From: WHSW01 sp963769945
GTDB lineage: Bacteria; Actinomycetota; Thermoleophilia; Solirubrobacterales; 70-9
Assembly (NCBI GenBank): GCA_963769945.1
Contig: CAVYOA010000014.1
Location: 511,534 to 575,533 of the forward strand
Reading direction: 5' to 3'
DNA: 64,000 nt
Shown here: positions 15,789-23,448 of the stretch, in pieces
Layout: each line of letters starts with the position of its first letter
How positions within the stretch are numbered: position 1 is the first letter of the stretch
Program-made: the position numbers and the translations under genes
The notes under the pieces: model-generated
The model's input: only the letters and a program-made list of their open reading frames with translations
Database searches by the model: none
What the model was told of the DNA's origin: nothing

Positions 15789-17439
15789 ATGAGTCAACCC
15801 GCTGCAGGCCTGCGCGTTGCGCTGGCTCAGATCAATCCGATCGTCGGTGACATCACGGGCAACGCGGACCTGATCGCGAGCTGGATCGCCGATGCGAAGC
15901 GAGCCGGTGCCGATCTCGTTGTTTTCCCGGAGTTGTGCCTACCCGGCTATCCAGCCGAGGACCTCTACCTGAAACACCATTTCGCAGCCGAGAACGTCGC
16001 CGCGCTCGAGCGCCTGGCGCCACTCGCCGACGGCATAGCCGCCGTCGTCGGCTTTGCCGAACCGTCTCTCGAGCAGGTCGAGCGGCGCCCCGACAGCCCA
16101 GCCCAGCGCTCGGTGCACAACTCGGCCGCTTTCTTGAACGAGGGACGGCTTGAGGCCATCTACCGCAAGAACCGCCTGCCCAACTACGGAGTCTTCGACG
16201 AGCTTCGGTACTTCGAGCCAGGCGTCGAGCCGCTCGTCGTCGAGGTCGGCGCAACCCGGGTGGGAATCACCGATCTGCGAGGACGTGTGGGAGCCTGGGC
16301 CGCCGGCCGCACTGGAGGCGGAAGCCGGCGCGAAGCTGATCCTCAACCCATCCGGCTCGCCATACCTGCGCGGCAAGGGCGCCGATCGCGAGCAGATGTT
16401 TGCCGATCGCGCCCGTGCCTACGGTGTGCCCTTCGCTTTTTGCAACCTCGTCGGCGGCCAGGACGAGCTCGTCTTCGACGGTCAAAGCTTCGTCGTCGAC
16501 GCTAGCGGCACGGTCGTCGCGCGAGCGCGACAATTCGAGCCGGATCTGCTGATCTGGGAGCTCGCAGGGCCAAGCGCGCGAGTCGAGCAACCGCTGGCCG
16601 ACCTCGATGAGGTCTACGCCGCGCTCGTGCTCGGCCTTCGCGACTACACGCGAAAGAACCGCTTCGAGCATGCATTGGTGGGCCTCTCTGGAGGCATCGA
16701 CTCGGCATTGGTGGCGATGCTCGCCGCCGATGCACTCGGCGCCGAGAGCCTCACGTGCGTCGTCATGCCCTCCCCCCACTCCAGCGCCGAGACCCAGGCC
16801 GACGCTCGCGCGACCGCGCACAACCTCGGCGCCGAGCTGGTCGAGTTGCCGATCGCGGCGGCAATGGACGCCTACGCGGACACCCTCGCCGTCGCCGGGG
16901 GCATCGACGGACTCGCCGCCGAGAACGTTCAAGCCCGGATCCGCGGCAACCTGCTGATGGCTCTCTCGAACACGCGCGGCTCGCTCGTGCTCACCACGGG
17001 CAACAAGAGCGAGATGTCGGTCGGCTACGCGACCCTCTACGGCGACATGGCCGGTGGCCTGGCCGTAATCAAGGACGTGCCCAAGCAGCTCGTCTACGAG
17101 CTGGTCGAGCACCGCAACGAGCTCGCGGGCACGCAGCTGGTCCCAGACTCGGTGCTCAGTCGAGCGCCGTCGGCCGAGCTCCGTCCCGACCAGCTCGATG
17201 AAGACTCCTTGCCCCCCTACGAGGTCCTCGACCGCGTGCTTGAGGGCTATGTCGAACGCGACCTCTCCCGCCAAGACCTCGTCGCCGAGGGGCTGCCGGA
17301 AGATCTCGTCGCAGAGGTGCTCAAGCTCGTCGACCGTGCCGAATATAAGCGCCGCCAGGCCCCGCCTGGCATCCGCATCACCTCCAAGGCCTTCGGTCGC
17401 GACCGGCGCCTCCCGATCACCAATCAGTACCGAAGCTGA
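15789..17439 (+). CDS. nadE: Glutamine-dependent NAD+ synthetase (frame broken near 16272)
   Basis: An N-terminal nitrilase-like amidase domain carries the triad E48 (V-F-P-E-L-C), K127 (Y-R-K-N-R-L) and C163 (I-C-E-D-V-W). The C-terminal synthetase domain has the S-G-G-I-D-S pyrophosphate loop, T-G-N-K-S-E and the late R-R-Q-A-P-P-G segment. The enzyme makes NAD+ from deamido-NAD+ with ammonia from glutamine. The frame shifts at about 16272; removing one G gives V-G-I-T-I-C-E-D-V-W and a 549-residue protein. No other NAD synthetase is seen here and the activity is normally essential, so a sequence error is the likely cause. Confidence 0.9.
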
Positions 17440-17863
17440 CCCTGCAAAGACTTAGCTCTGGGCCGGGCTTCGGCCGCACCGCGATCGTCATCCGCACGAT
17501 CGCGCAGAGGCGGCCCTCGTCGTCGGTGAGATCGCAGTCCCAGACCCAGGTGGTGGAGCCGCGATGACGCGAGGTGGCCTCGCAGTTGACATGGCCCGAC
17601 GAGATCGGGCGCAAGAACGATGCCTGGTTGGATTGCCCGACGGCGATCATCTCGTCGTGGCGAACCGTCTCCGAGGTCGCCGCCGAGCACACCGTCTCGG
17701 CCAGGGCCGCGATCGAGCCGCCGTGGACGGTCCCGAACGGCTGGCAGACATCCGCCGTCACGGCGATCCGCGCCCGGGCCGTCTCCGGGCCGAGCTCCTG
17801 CATCTCGATGCCGATCGAGGGCGCCGAGACCGACTGATGGGATCTGGCTCGCCCTGCCTGCAT
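17417..17863 (-). CDS. PaaI-type hotdog-fold acyl-CoA thioesterase
   Basis: A 148-residue single hotdog-domain protein. The G-T-V-H-G-G-S-I-A-A-L-A-E stretch holds the helix-leading motif of the PaaI group, which hydrolyses aromatic or hydroxynaphthoyl-CoA thioesters. Its last 23 bp overlap the 3' end of the convergent nadE gene. The substrate cannot be read from sequence, and no menaquinone or phenylacetate genes are nearby. Confidence 0.82.
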   Translation of the reverse strand: MQAGRARSHQSVSAPSIGIEMQELGPETARARIAVTADVCQPFGTVHGGSIAALAETVCSAATSETVRHDEMIAVGQSNQASFLRPISSGHVNCEATSRHRGSTTWVWDCDLTDDEGRLCAIVRMTIAVRPKPGPELSLCRVSFGTDW

Positions 17864-17953
17864 TCGATCTCACAATTTGCACGAGTCGAGCGCTTGCAGG
17901 CACAATCTAGACGGGGTTCCCTTTAACTCGCACCGCGTAGGCTTTCGGTTCCC

Positions 17954-18994
17954 ATGGCGATCACGCCCGACCAACGCGCGACCTTGCAGCTGTTGCTCGA
18001 ACGCGGCAAGAGCTACTCCGACCTCGCGGCCCTCCTGGGTGTCGAGGAGGCCGACGTGCGCGCCCGAGCGCGAGCGGCGCTGACCGAGATGGCGGGCGCC
18101 GATCCCGACCGGACGGTCGCGCTCACCGACTACGTCGTCGGGCAGGCTGACCCGATCGATCGCGCCGACGTCTCGCGCCATCTGCGCGAGGACGCCGACG
18201 ACCGCGAGCTGGCCACCGAGCTGATCATCAGCCTGCGGGCTCTGTTTCCAGCTGCCGAGCTGCCGCGCCTGCCGGGAGAGCCACGAAGCGGCCGTCTCGC
18301 TCGCAGGCCCACAGGCGCTCGCGAGCGCTCGCCCTCACGCTTTGCGGGCGCTACGCGCGCGCTCCCCGACCTCACCGACAAGCGCACCCGCCTGCTCGCG
18401 GGGCTCGGGGTCGGCGCCTTGGTGCTCATTCTTGGTGTGCTGGTGATCACCGGCGCCTTCGGCGGCGACGACGACGGCGATGTCTCGACGGCGGCTTCCA
18501 GCGACTCATCGACTACCGCCACCCCCGCTACCGACGAGGAGATTCAGACCGTCGCGCTGACCGCGACCGGCGGTGGCAACGCCACCGGGGAGGCGGTGTT
18601 CGGCCTGGCGACTGGCGACACGCCGTACATCAACGTCGACATCACTGGACTCGATCCGGCACCGGAGGGTCAGAGCTACGTGGTCTGGCTGATGCTGAGC
18701 GAGACCGAGGGCTATCCACTTTCTCCGATCGAGGTCAGCGCGGACGGCGCGTTCACGAACCGCTTCGCGATTCCCTCGGCGATCCTGCCGGTGGTCGCGC
18801 GCGTGCGCTTCGTCGACGTCTCGATCGGCTCGGTGGAGGAGATCCGCAAGCTCGTCCGGCGAGCCGTTGAGAACGAGGCTCTCGTGCTGCGCAAGCCCGG
18901 CGACACGGTCTTGCTCGGCGAGATCCCCGCCGCGCAGCAGGGCGCGGGCGCGGGCGGCGCGGGCGGAGCCGCCGGCGCCGGCGAAGCTCCCTAG
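17954..18994 (+). CDS. Single-pass membrane protein with N-terminal HTH-like and C-terminal RskA-like domain
   Basis: Residues 1-45 look like a helix-turn-helix of the sigma region 4 kind (L-L-E-R-G-K-S-Y-S-D-L-A-A-L-L-G-V). A charged linker leads to one transmembrane segment near 140-165, then a threonine/serine-rich stalk and an outer beta domain with Y-V-V-W-L-M-L, which recalls the C-terminal domain of anti-sigma-K factors. The tail is a glycine/alanine run. Topology would put the HTH inside and the beta domain outside, so membrane-coupled transcription control is a reasonable guess, but no target sigma gene is adjacent. Confidence 0.6.
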   Translation: MAITPDQRATLQLLLERGKSYSDLAALLGVEEADVRARARAALTEMAGADPDRTVALTDYVVGQADPIDRADVSRHLREDADDRELATELIISLRALFPAAELPRLPGEPRSGRLARRPTGARERSPSRFAGATRALPDLTDKRTRLLAGLGVGALVLILGVLVITGAFGGDDDGDVSTAASSDSSTTATPATDEEIQTVALTATGGGNATGEAVFGLATGDTPYINVDITGLDPAPEGQSYVVWLMLSETEGYPLSPIEVSADGAFTNRFAIPSAILPVVARVRFVDVSIGSVEEIRKLVRRAVENEALVLRKPGDTVLLGEIPAAQQGAGAGGAGGAAGAGEAP

Positions 18995-18999
18995 GGCAA

Positions 19000-20679
19000 C
19001 TAGCCCGGCTGATCGAGCAGCTTGCCGGGATTCATGATCCCGGCCGGGTCGAGGCGCTCCTTGACCGCGCGCAAGGCTTCGAGCCCCACCGTGCCCACCT
19101 CGGCCTGCATGAACGGCGCATGGTCGCGCCCGATCGCATGATGGTGAGTGATCGTCGCGTTGACGCCCACGATCGCCTCGCAGGCCGCCGTCTTCACGGC
19201 CCGCCACTGCTCCAGCTCCTCGCCGCTGCGCGCTCGTGAGACAAAGGTGAAATAAAGGCAGGCGCCATCGCGATAGGCGTGCGAGAGATGGCACATGACG
19301 ATGCCCGGCGCGCCCTCGGCCTTCATCGCCCGGTCGAGCGCGCCGCCGACCGCGCGATAGAGCTCGCCGAGGCGTGACCACGTGTGCGAGCTCTCGAGCG
19401 TTTCGACGAAGTAGCCGAGATCGATGAGCTCATCGCGCAGGTAGGGACCTTCGTAGCGGCGGTGTTCCCACGCCTGGCCCGGCGCCCCGCCCAGGGCGAC
19501 GGCGCCACCGCGCCGCAGCGCTGTCACGGCCAGAGCCCGGCGGCGCTCGACCGACTCGCGCTCGCCCTCCCAGCCGCAGATGACGAGGCAGCCTTCGCGG
19601 CGGCGGCGCAGCCCCAGGTACCGTTCCAGCAGCGTTCTCTTCAGTGCCGAGGTCTCTGAGAGCCCGAGTGAGATCCGCGTTTCGGCTTCGTCGGAGAGAC
19701 GAGTTACATCGGGCAGGATGTCTGCCTGAGCCAAGTCGCGGATGAGCTCGCTGCCGGCGGCAAAGCTCTCGGCGACCCAGGCCTCATAGTGACGCACGGC
19801 CGGCGCCGGTCGCACGCGCACGCTGACCTCGGTGATGACGCCAAGAACGCCCTCTGAGCCAAGCACGAGCTCACGCAGCGACGGTCCCGCCGCCGTATGG
19901 GGTGTTTCGAGCGTACGCAGCGCACCAATCGGCGCTGTCATCGCGATTGCCGAGACGAGTTCGTCAAAGCGCCCGTAACCGCTTGAGGCCTGACCGGCTG
20001 AGCGGGTCGCCGCGAAGCCGCCGATCGTCGCGTACTCGAATGATTGCGGGAAGTGCCCGAGCGTCAACGCGTGCGCGCCAAGTGCCTCCTCGGCCTCTGG
20101 ACCGCGCAGGCCTGGACCCAGCGTGGCGGTGAGCGAGCGTCGATCGACATCGACCTGTCGCAGGCGCCTGAGATCGAGTGAGAGCACCCGCGCGCACTCA
20201 CCGGCCAGTGCCGCGACGCCACCGACGACGCTGGTGCCCCCGCCGAACGGAACCACCGCCACGTTTGTCTTCGAGCACGCTGCCAGCAGCGCCGCGACCT
20301 GCTCGGCGTTTGCGGGCAAGACGACGGCATCGGGCGCGGCGGCGACTTTGCCGCGGCGCATCTGAATCAGATCGGGGTAGCTCTTGCCGGCGCATCGGCG
20401 CAGGCGATGCTCGTGCGAGTCAACGACACCGTCGCCGGCGGCATCAGCGACTGCTTTCGGCAGGCGTCGCGCCTTCGGGATCGACACCTGATCGAGCACC
20501 GGTAGCGGTGTCGGCACACCCTCCCCCAGCTCGGATCGCAGCAACGCCCGGGCACCGGCGCCGAGCGTGGCGCGTCTGCGGGGATCGCCCCAGCCCCACC
20601 ATTTGCCCGGTGGCATGTCCATTAGATGATCCAGCGAAGGTGTCCGTGCGTCATCCGCGTGCGTGATGTTGTCACCCAT
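19000..20679 (-). CDS. FAD-binding oxidase, alkyldihydroxyacetonephosphate-synthase-like
   Basis: A 559-residue flavoenzyme of the vanillyl-alcohol-oxidase superfamily. The PCMH FAD domain spans roughly 110-290, with P-F-G-G-G-T-S-V-V-G-G-V and G-G-F-A-A-T-R-S-A-G-Q; the C-terminal FAD-linked oxidase domain follows. The T-H-H-H-A-I-G-R-D-H motif near the end matches the active-site histidines of the AGPS branch, which makes ether-lipid precursors. Bacterial members may instead be glycolate or lactate oxidases, so the substrate is uncertain. It starts one base from the stop of the upstream SRPBCC gene. Confidence 0.82.
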   Translation of the reverse strand: MGDNITHADDARTPSLDHLMDMPPGKWWGWGDPRRRATLGAGARALLRSELGEGVPTPLPVLDQVSIPKARRLPKAVADAAGDGVVDSHEHRLRRCAGKSYPDLIQMRRGKVAAAPDAVVLPANAEQVAALLAACSKTNVAVVPFGGGTSVVGGVAALAGECARVLSLDLRRLRQVDVDRRSLTATLGPGLRGPEAEEALGAHALTLGHFPQSFEYATIGGFAATRSAGQASSGYGRFDELVSAIAMTAPIGALRTLETPHTAAGPSLRELVLGSEGVLGVITEVSVRVRPAPAVRHYEAWVAESFAAGSELIRDLAQADILPDVTRLSDEAETRISLGLSETSALKRTLLERYLGLRRRREGCLVICGWEGERESVERRRALAVTALRRGGAVALGGAPGQAWEHRRYEGPYLRDELIDLGYFVETLESSHTWSRLGELYRAVGGALDRAMKAEGAPGIVMCHLSHAYRDGACLYFTFVSRARSGEELEQWRAVKTAACEAIVGVNATITHHHAIGRDHAPFMQAEVGTVGLEALRAVKERLDPAGIMNPGKLLDQPG

Positions 20680-21132
20680 CTAGGCGACCAGGGCGCGCTC
20701 TATGCCCTCGAGGGCCTCGTCGAGGCGCCGACGGGCAGCGCCGCGCATCATCGTCCCGCCTAGCCTTGAGAGGCCGCGCAACGCCTCCTCCGCTGTCAGC
20801 GTTACCTGCGTGCCGCCGGGATCGGATCGCAGACCGATCTCGAGCCTCGACGACTTCAGGATCTTGGCGAAGGGTGTGCCCTCGACATCTTGCTCCCAGG
20901 CGTAGCGCTCGCGGTTGGTCGAGCCGGTGCAGTGAAAGTCGGCGCGAACGCCCTTACCCCGTTCAGTCTCGAGCACTGTCGTCCAGTGGGCCCGCTTGCC
21001 GCCGGGATCGCGGACGTCTTCGACGCGGGTCGTGCGCGGCCACCACCGCGGCAGGCTGTGGGGATCGGAGACCAGGCTCCAGACCTTCGCCGGGTCGGCG
21101 GCGACCACGCGGCTGCGGCGGACCCTGGGCAT
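20680..21132 (-). CDS. SRPBCC-family protein (polyketide cyclase/START-like)
   Basis: A 150-residue protein with the SRPBCC layout: a leading strand (R-V-R-R-S-R-V-V-A-A-D-P-A-K-V-W-S-L-V-S-D-P), several antiparallel strands, and a long C-terminal helix with R-R-R-L-D-E-A-L-E-G-I. Such proteins bind hydrophobic ligands in a cavity; the ligand is unknown. It lies directly upstream of the FAD oxidase and 3 bp after the MerR gene, probably in one transcript. Confidence 0.78.
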   Translation of the reverse strand: MPRVRRSRVVAADPAKVWSLVSDPHSLPRWWPRTTRVEDVRDPGGKRAHWTTVLETERGKGVRADFHCTGSTNRERYAWEQDVEGTPFAKILKSSRLEIGLRSDPGGTQVTLTAEEALRGLSRLGGTMMRGAARRRLDEALEGIERALVA

Positions 21133-21135
21133 CGG

Positions 21136-21912
21136 CTACTGGGCTGTGGCCTTGAGGCGCCTCAGGTCCCGTACCAACAGCAGGTGCTTGAGGTGGCCGC
21201 AGACGGCCGCGAGGCTCTCGAGGTTCTCGACCGCCTCCTTGCGCCGCGCCTGGCTTCGCGAGCGAAGCTGAGCTCCAAGCAGTTGCTCCAGCAGCGCCGC
21301 CTCGCGGTCGGCCGACGTCCGAAACACGCGTAGGTTGCGCCCCGCGACGCCGAACTTCGACAGCTCGGCCGCCGCGCGCACGATCTCGAGGTCGGTCTCG
21401 TCGTAGATCACCCTGCCATCGCGCCGGGTCGGGGAGACGATGCCGAAGTCTTGAAGCTCCTTGAGGAAGCCCTCCCCCACGCCTGCCTCGGCCAGCAGCT
21501 GATCGGCGGTGAAGCTGGTCACGTCCTCGGCGACCGAGGCAGCACGCCGCTTTTGGCTCTCGCCGCTGGGCCTGCGGCCGGTGAAGTCGCCGGTTGCAAG
21601 CTCTTGGCGAATCACCCGTAGCGGCAAAAACTCGTCGCGCTGCATGCGCAGGATCGCGCGCAAGCGCTCGACGTCGGCCTGGCTGTAGAGGCGGTACCCG
21701 CCGGCTGTGCGTCGCGGCGCCAACAGCTTCTGGTCCTCGAGATAGCGGATCTTGGAGATCGAGATGTCGTCGAATTCGGCGCCGAGGATCTTCGCTACGG
21801 CGCCGATCGTCAATGCCTTGCGCGGACGAGAGTTGCCGCCCTCGCTGCGTGCGGGGCGCTCCTCACGGTTGAGATTGCCGATCTGCTGGGTGTTAGAGGA
21901 CGCGACTGCCAT
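21136..21912 (-). CDS. MerR-family transcriptional regulator (FtsR-like)
   Basis: A 258-residue regulator. The N-terminal winged HTH reads T-I-G-A-V-A-K-I-L-G, then I-R-Y-L-E-D-Q-K-L-L-A-P and G-Y-R-L-Y-S-Q-A-D-V-E-R-L. A second helical region (D-L-E-I-V-R-A-A-A-E-L-S-K-F-G) resembles another MerR-like half, as in mycobacterial FtsR (Rv1828 group). It starts in a one-base TGATG overlap with the FHA gene, the same order as garA-ftsR in mycobacteria, where FtsR activates division genes. By analogy it may control growth or division. Confidence 0.82.
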   Translation of the reverse strand: MAVASSNTQQIGNLNREERPARSEGGNSRPRKALTIGAVAKILGAEFDDISISKIRYLEDQKLLAPRRTAGGYRLYSQADVERLRAILRMQRDEFLPLRVIRQELATGDFTGRRPSGESQKRRAASVAEDVTSFTADQLLAEAGVGEGFLKELQDFGIVSPTRRDGRVIYDETDLEIVRAAAELSKFGVAGRNLRVFRTSADREAALLEQLLGAQLRSRSQARRKEAVENLESLAAVCGHLKHLLLVRDLRRLKATAQ

Positions 21913-22382
21913 CAGCGCTCCAGGTAGCTGAGCTTGTACTTGCCGATTTGGATCTCATCGCCATCCTCGAGGCGGTGTGACTCGATCCGGCGGCGGTTGA
22001 CATAGGTGCCGTTGAGCGAGCCGAGATCGTCGATGTAATAGCCGTCCTGGCGCTGGACGAGCAACGCATGGTTTCGCGACACGGTGACATCGTCGAGAAA
22101 GATCGGGGCGTCGGGCGTGCGCCCGATCGACATCCGCTCCTGGTCGACGGGAAAGCTCTCCCCCGCGCGCCCCCCGCCCGAGCGAATGACCAGCGCGGCG
22201 CCCGACTTGTCGACCTCGGCGTCGATGTCGATCGGCGTGTACTCGCCCGTCTCATCGACCTTGTAGGTCATCGTCGTCGGCTCGTCGGTGCCTTCAGGAC
22301 GCCCGAGATAGGCGCCACATTTCTGGCAGTAGTTGGCTCCCTCGGGATTGACGAAGCCGCATTCGGGACAGTGGACCGCCAC
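21912..22382 (-). CDS. Zinc-ribbon plus FHA-domain protein (GarA-like)
   Basis: A 156-residue protein. Cysteines 5, 8, 19 and 22 form a zinc ribbon (H-C-P-E-C, Y-C-Q-K-C). A threonine-rich linker (E-P-T-T-M-T-Y) follows, recalling the phosphorylated E-T-T segment of GarA/OdhI. The C-terminal FHA domain has I-G-R-T-P-D, S-R-N-H-A-L and S-L-N-G-T-Y-V. FHA domains bind phosphothreonine, so a Ser/Thr kinase input is likely. The start is a GTG in a one-base overlap with the RsiG-like gene. Confidence 0.85.
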   Translation of the reverse strand: MAVHCPECGFVNPEGANYCQKCGAYLGRPEGTDEPTTMTYKVDETGEYTPIDIDAEVDKSGAALVIRSGGGRAGESFPVDQERMSIGRTPDAPIFLDDVTVSRNHALLVQRQDGYYIDDLGSLNGTYVNRRRIESHRLEDGDEIQIGKYKLSYLER

Positions 22383-22681
22383 TAGTGACCCTCTTTGCTC
22401 CCGTCGTTGCCCTCGGCCGCCGGCGGATGCGGCAGCTTGCCGAGCAGGATGTCGGTCAGCTGCTCGACGTCGGCGCCCGTGAGGGCGGCGTCGCCGGCCT
22501 CGCGCCTGACCTTGAGCCGGTTGACGAGCTCGGCGCGCAGAATGTCAATGCGGCCGTGAAGGACGCGTCGCCGATAGGAAACGGTGCGCTCCTCCTGGGT
22601 GAGCTCGTCGATCAGCGTCTTGAGCTCCTGATCCGACATCGAGCCGATATCCGGAATCGTCTCTTCTTGATCGCTGCTCAT
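22382..22681 (-). CDS. RsiG-like helical protein, candidate c-di-GMP binder
   Basis: A 99-residue, mostly helical protein. The helix at residues 28-52 carries E31-x3-S35-x2-R38-x3-H42-x3-D46, which fits the RsiG c-di-GMP signature E-x3-S-x2-R-x3-Q-x3-D except for H in place of Q. In Streptomyces RsiG binds c-di-GMP and holds sigma WhiG; single-motif homodimer forms are known from Rubrobacter. The ATG at 22681, after GGAG, is preferred over the upstream ATG at 22720. It sits between pgsA and the FHA gene. No WhiG-like sigma gene is in this window. Confidence 0.68.
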   Translation of the reverse strand: MSSDQEETIPDIGSMSDQELKTLIDELTQEERTVSYRRRVLHGRIDILRAELVNRLKVRREAGDAALTGADVEQLTDILLGKLPHPPAAEGNDGSKEGH

Positions 22682-22776
22682 CGTGCTTTTCGCTCCAGTC
22701 TCCGATGCCTCCGGCCCCATGATCGCGACCTGCGCGATCCACCGGCTGGCGCGATTATACGGCTGTCAGCCAAACA

Positions 22777-23448
22777 TCAAGTTGAGGTTGATGGTTGCAC
22801 GCCCCCATGCGACTCGAGTGCGCGCTCATAGGCGCGCGCATGGCGCACATAGATGACCGTTGCCGCGACCGTCATGGCGACCCCGGCAACGAACCCGGCG
22901 TCGATGATCCACCAGTCGACGATCATGCTCCAGAAGATCCCACCGAAGACCAAGAAGACGCCGATACGCCCGATCCAGTTGACCTCGATGTCGATGCCGT
23001 GGCGCAGGGCGGTTCGCGCCAGAACCAGAGTCGCCACCTCACGCGCCGCCAAGATCAAGATCGCCCATTTCGGCAAGAGGTCGAAATGCCAGCAGACGGC
23101 GACGCCCGCAAGCACGGTCAGCCGGTCGACGATCGGGTCCAGCAGGGCCCCCATGCGCGAGTACTGGCCCGTCGCTCTTGCGAGGAAGCCATCGAGGTAG
23201 TCGCCAGCCGTGATCCCGAGATAGATCAGCGCCGGCGCGCCGGCGCGACCGTCCTCGGTATTGAAAGCGAGGACCAAGAAGACAGGTATCGCGGCAAGGC
23301 GAACGTAGCCGACGATGTTCGGCAAGGTCCAGGGGTGAAGCGGGGCGCCGCGCCGCGTAACCGTTGGCAGCGGTCCTGAGCGATCGAGTCCCAGCAAACG
23401 CCGCTTCGATCGCTCCCGAATCGTCTCCTTGTTCTTGCTTGCCATCAC
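22777..23448 (-). CDS. pgsA: CDP-alcohol phosphatidyltransferase, PgsA-like
   Basis: A 223-residue membrane enzyme. The family motif D-x2-D-G-x2-A-R-x8-G-x3-D-x3-D is complete in the segment beginning G-D-Y-L-D-G-F-L-A-R. Several transmembrane helices surround it. The enzyme makes phosphatidylglycerol-phosphate (or a related phospholipid) from CDP-diacylglycerol, the product of CdsA, whose gene is also in this window. The GTG at 23448 overlaps the proS stop by four bases (GTGA); an ATG follows at once. The head group acceptor is inferred, not proven. Confidence 0.82.
   Translation of the reverse strand: MMASKNKETIRERSKRRLLGLDRSGPLPTVTRRGAPLHPWTLPNIVGYVRLAAIPVFLVLAFNTEDGRAGAPALIYLGITAGDYLDGFLARATGQYSRMGALLDPIVDRLTVLAGVAVCWHFDLLPKWAILILAAREVATLVLARTALRHGIDIEVNWIGRIGVFLVFGGIFWSMIVDWWIIDAGFVAGVAMTVAATVIYVRHARAYERALESHGGVQPSTST

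Noticed and set aside
16267..17274. A long minus-strand open frame opposite nadE
   Set aside because: The plus strand carries all synthetase motifs here; the antisense product shows no recognisable domain.
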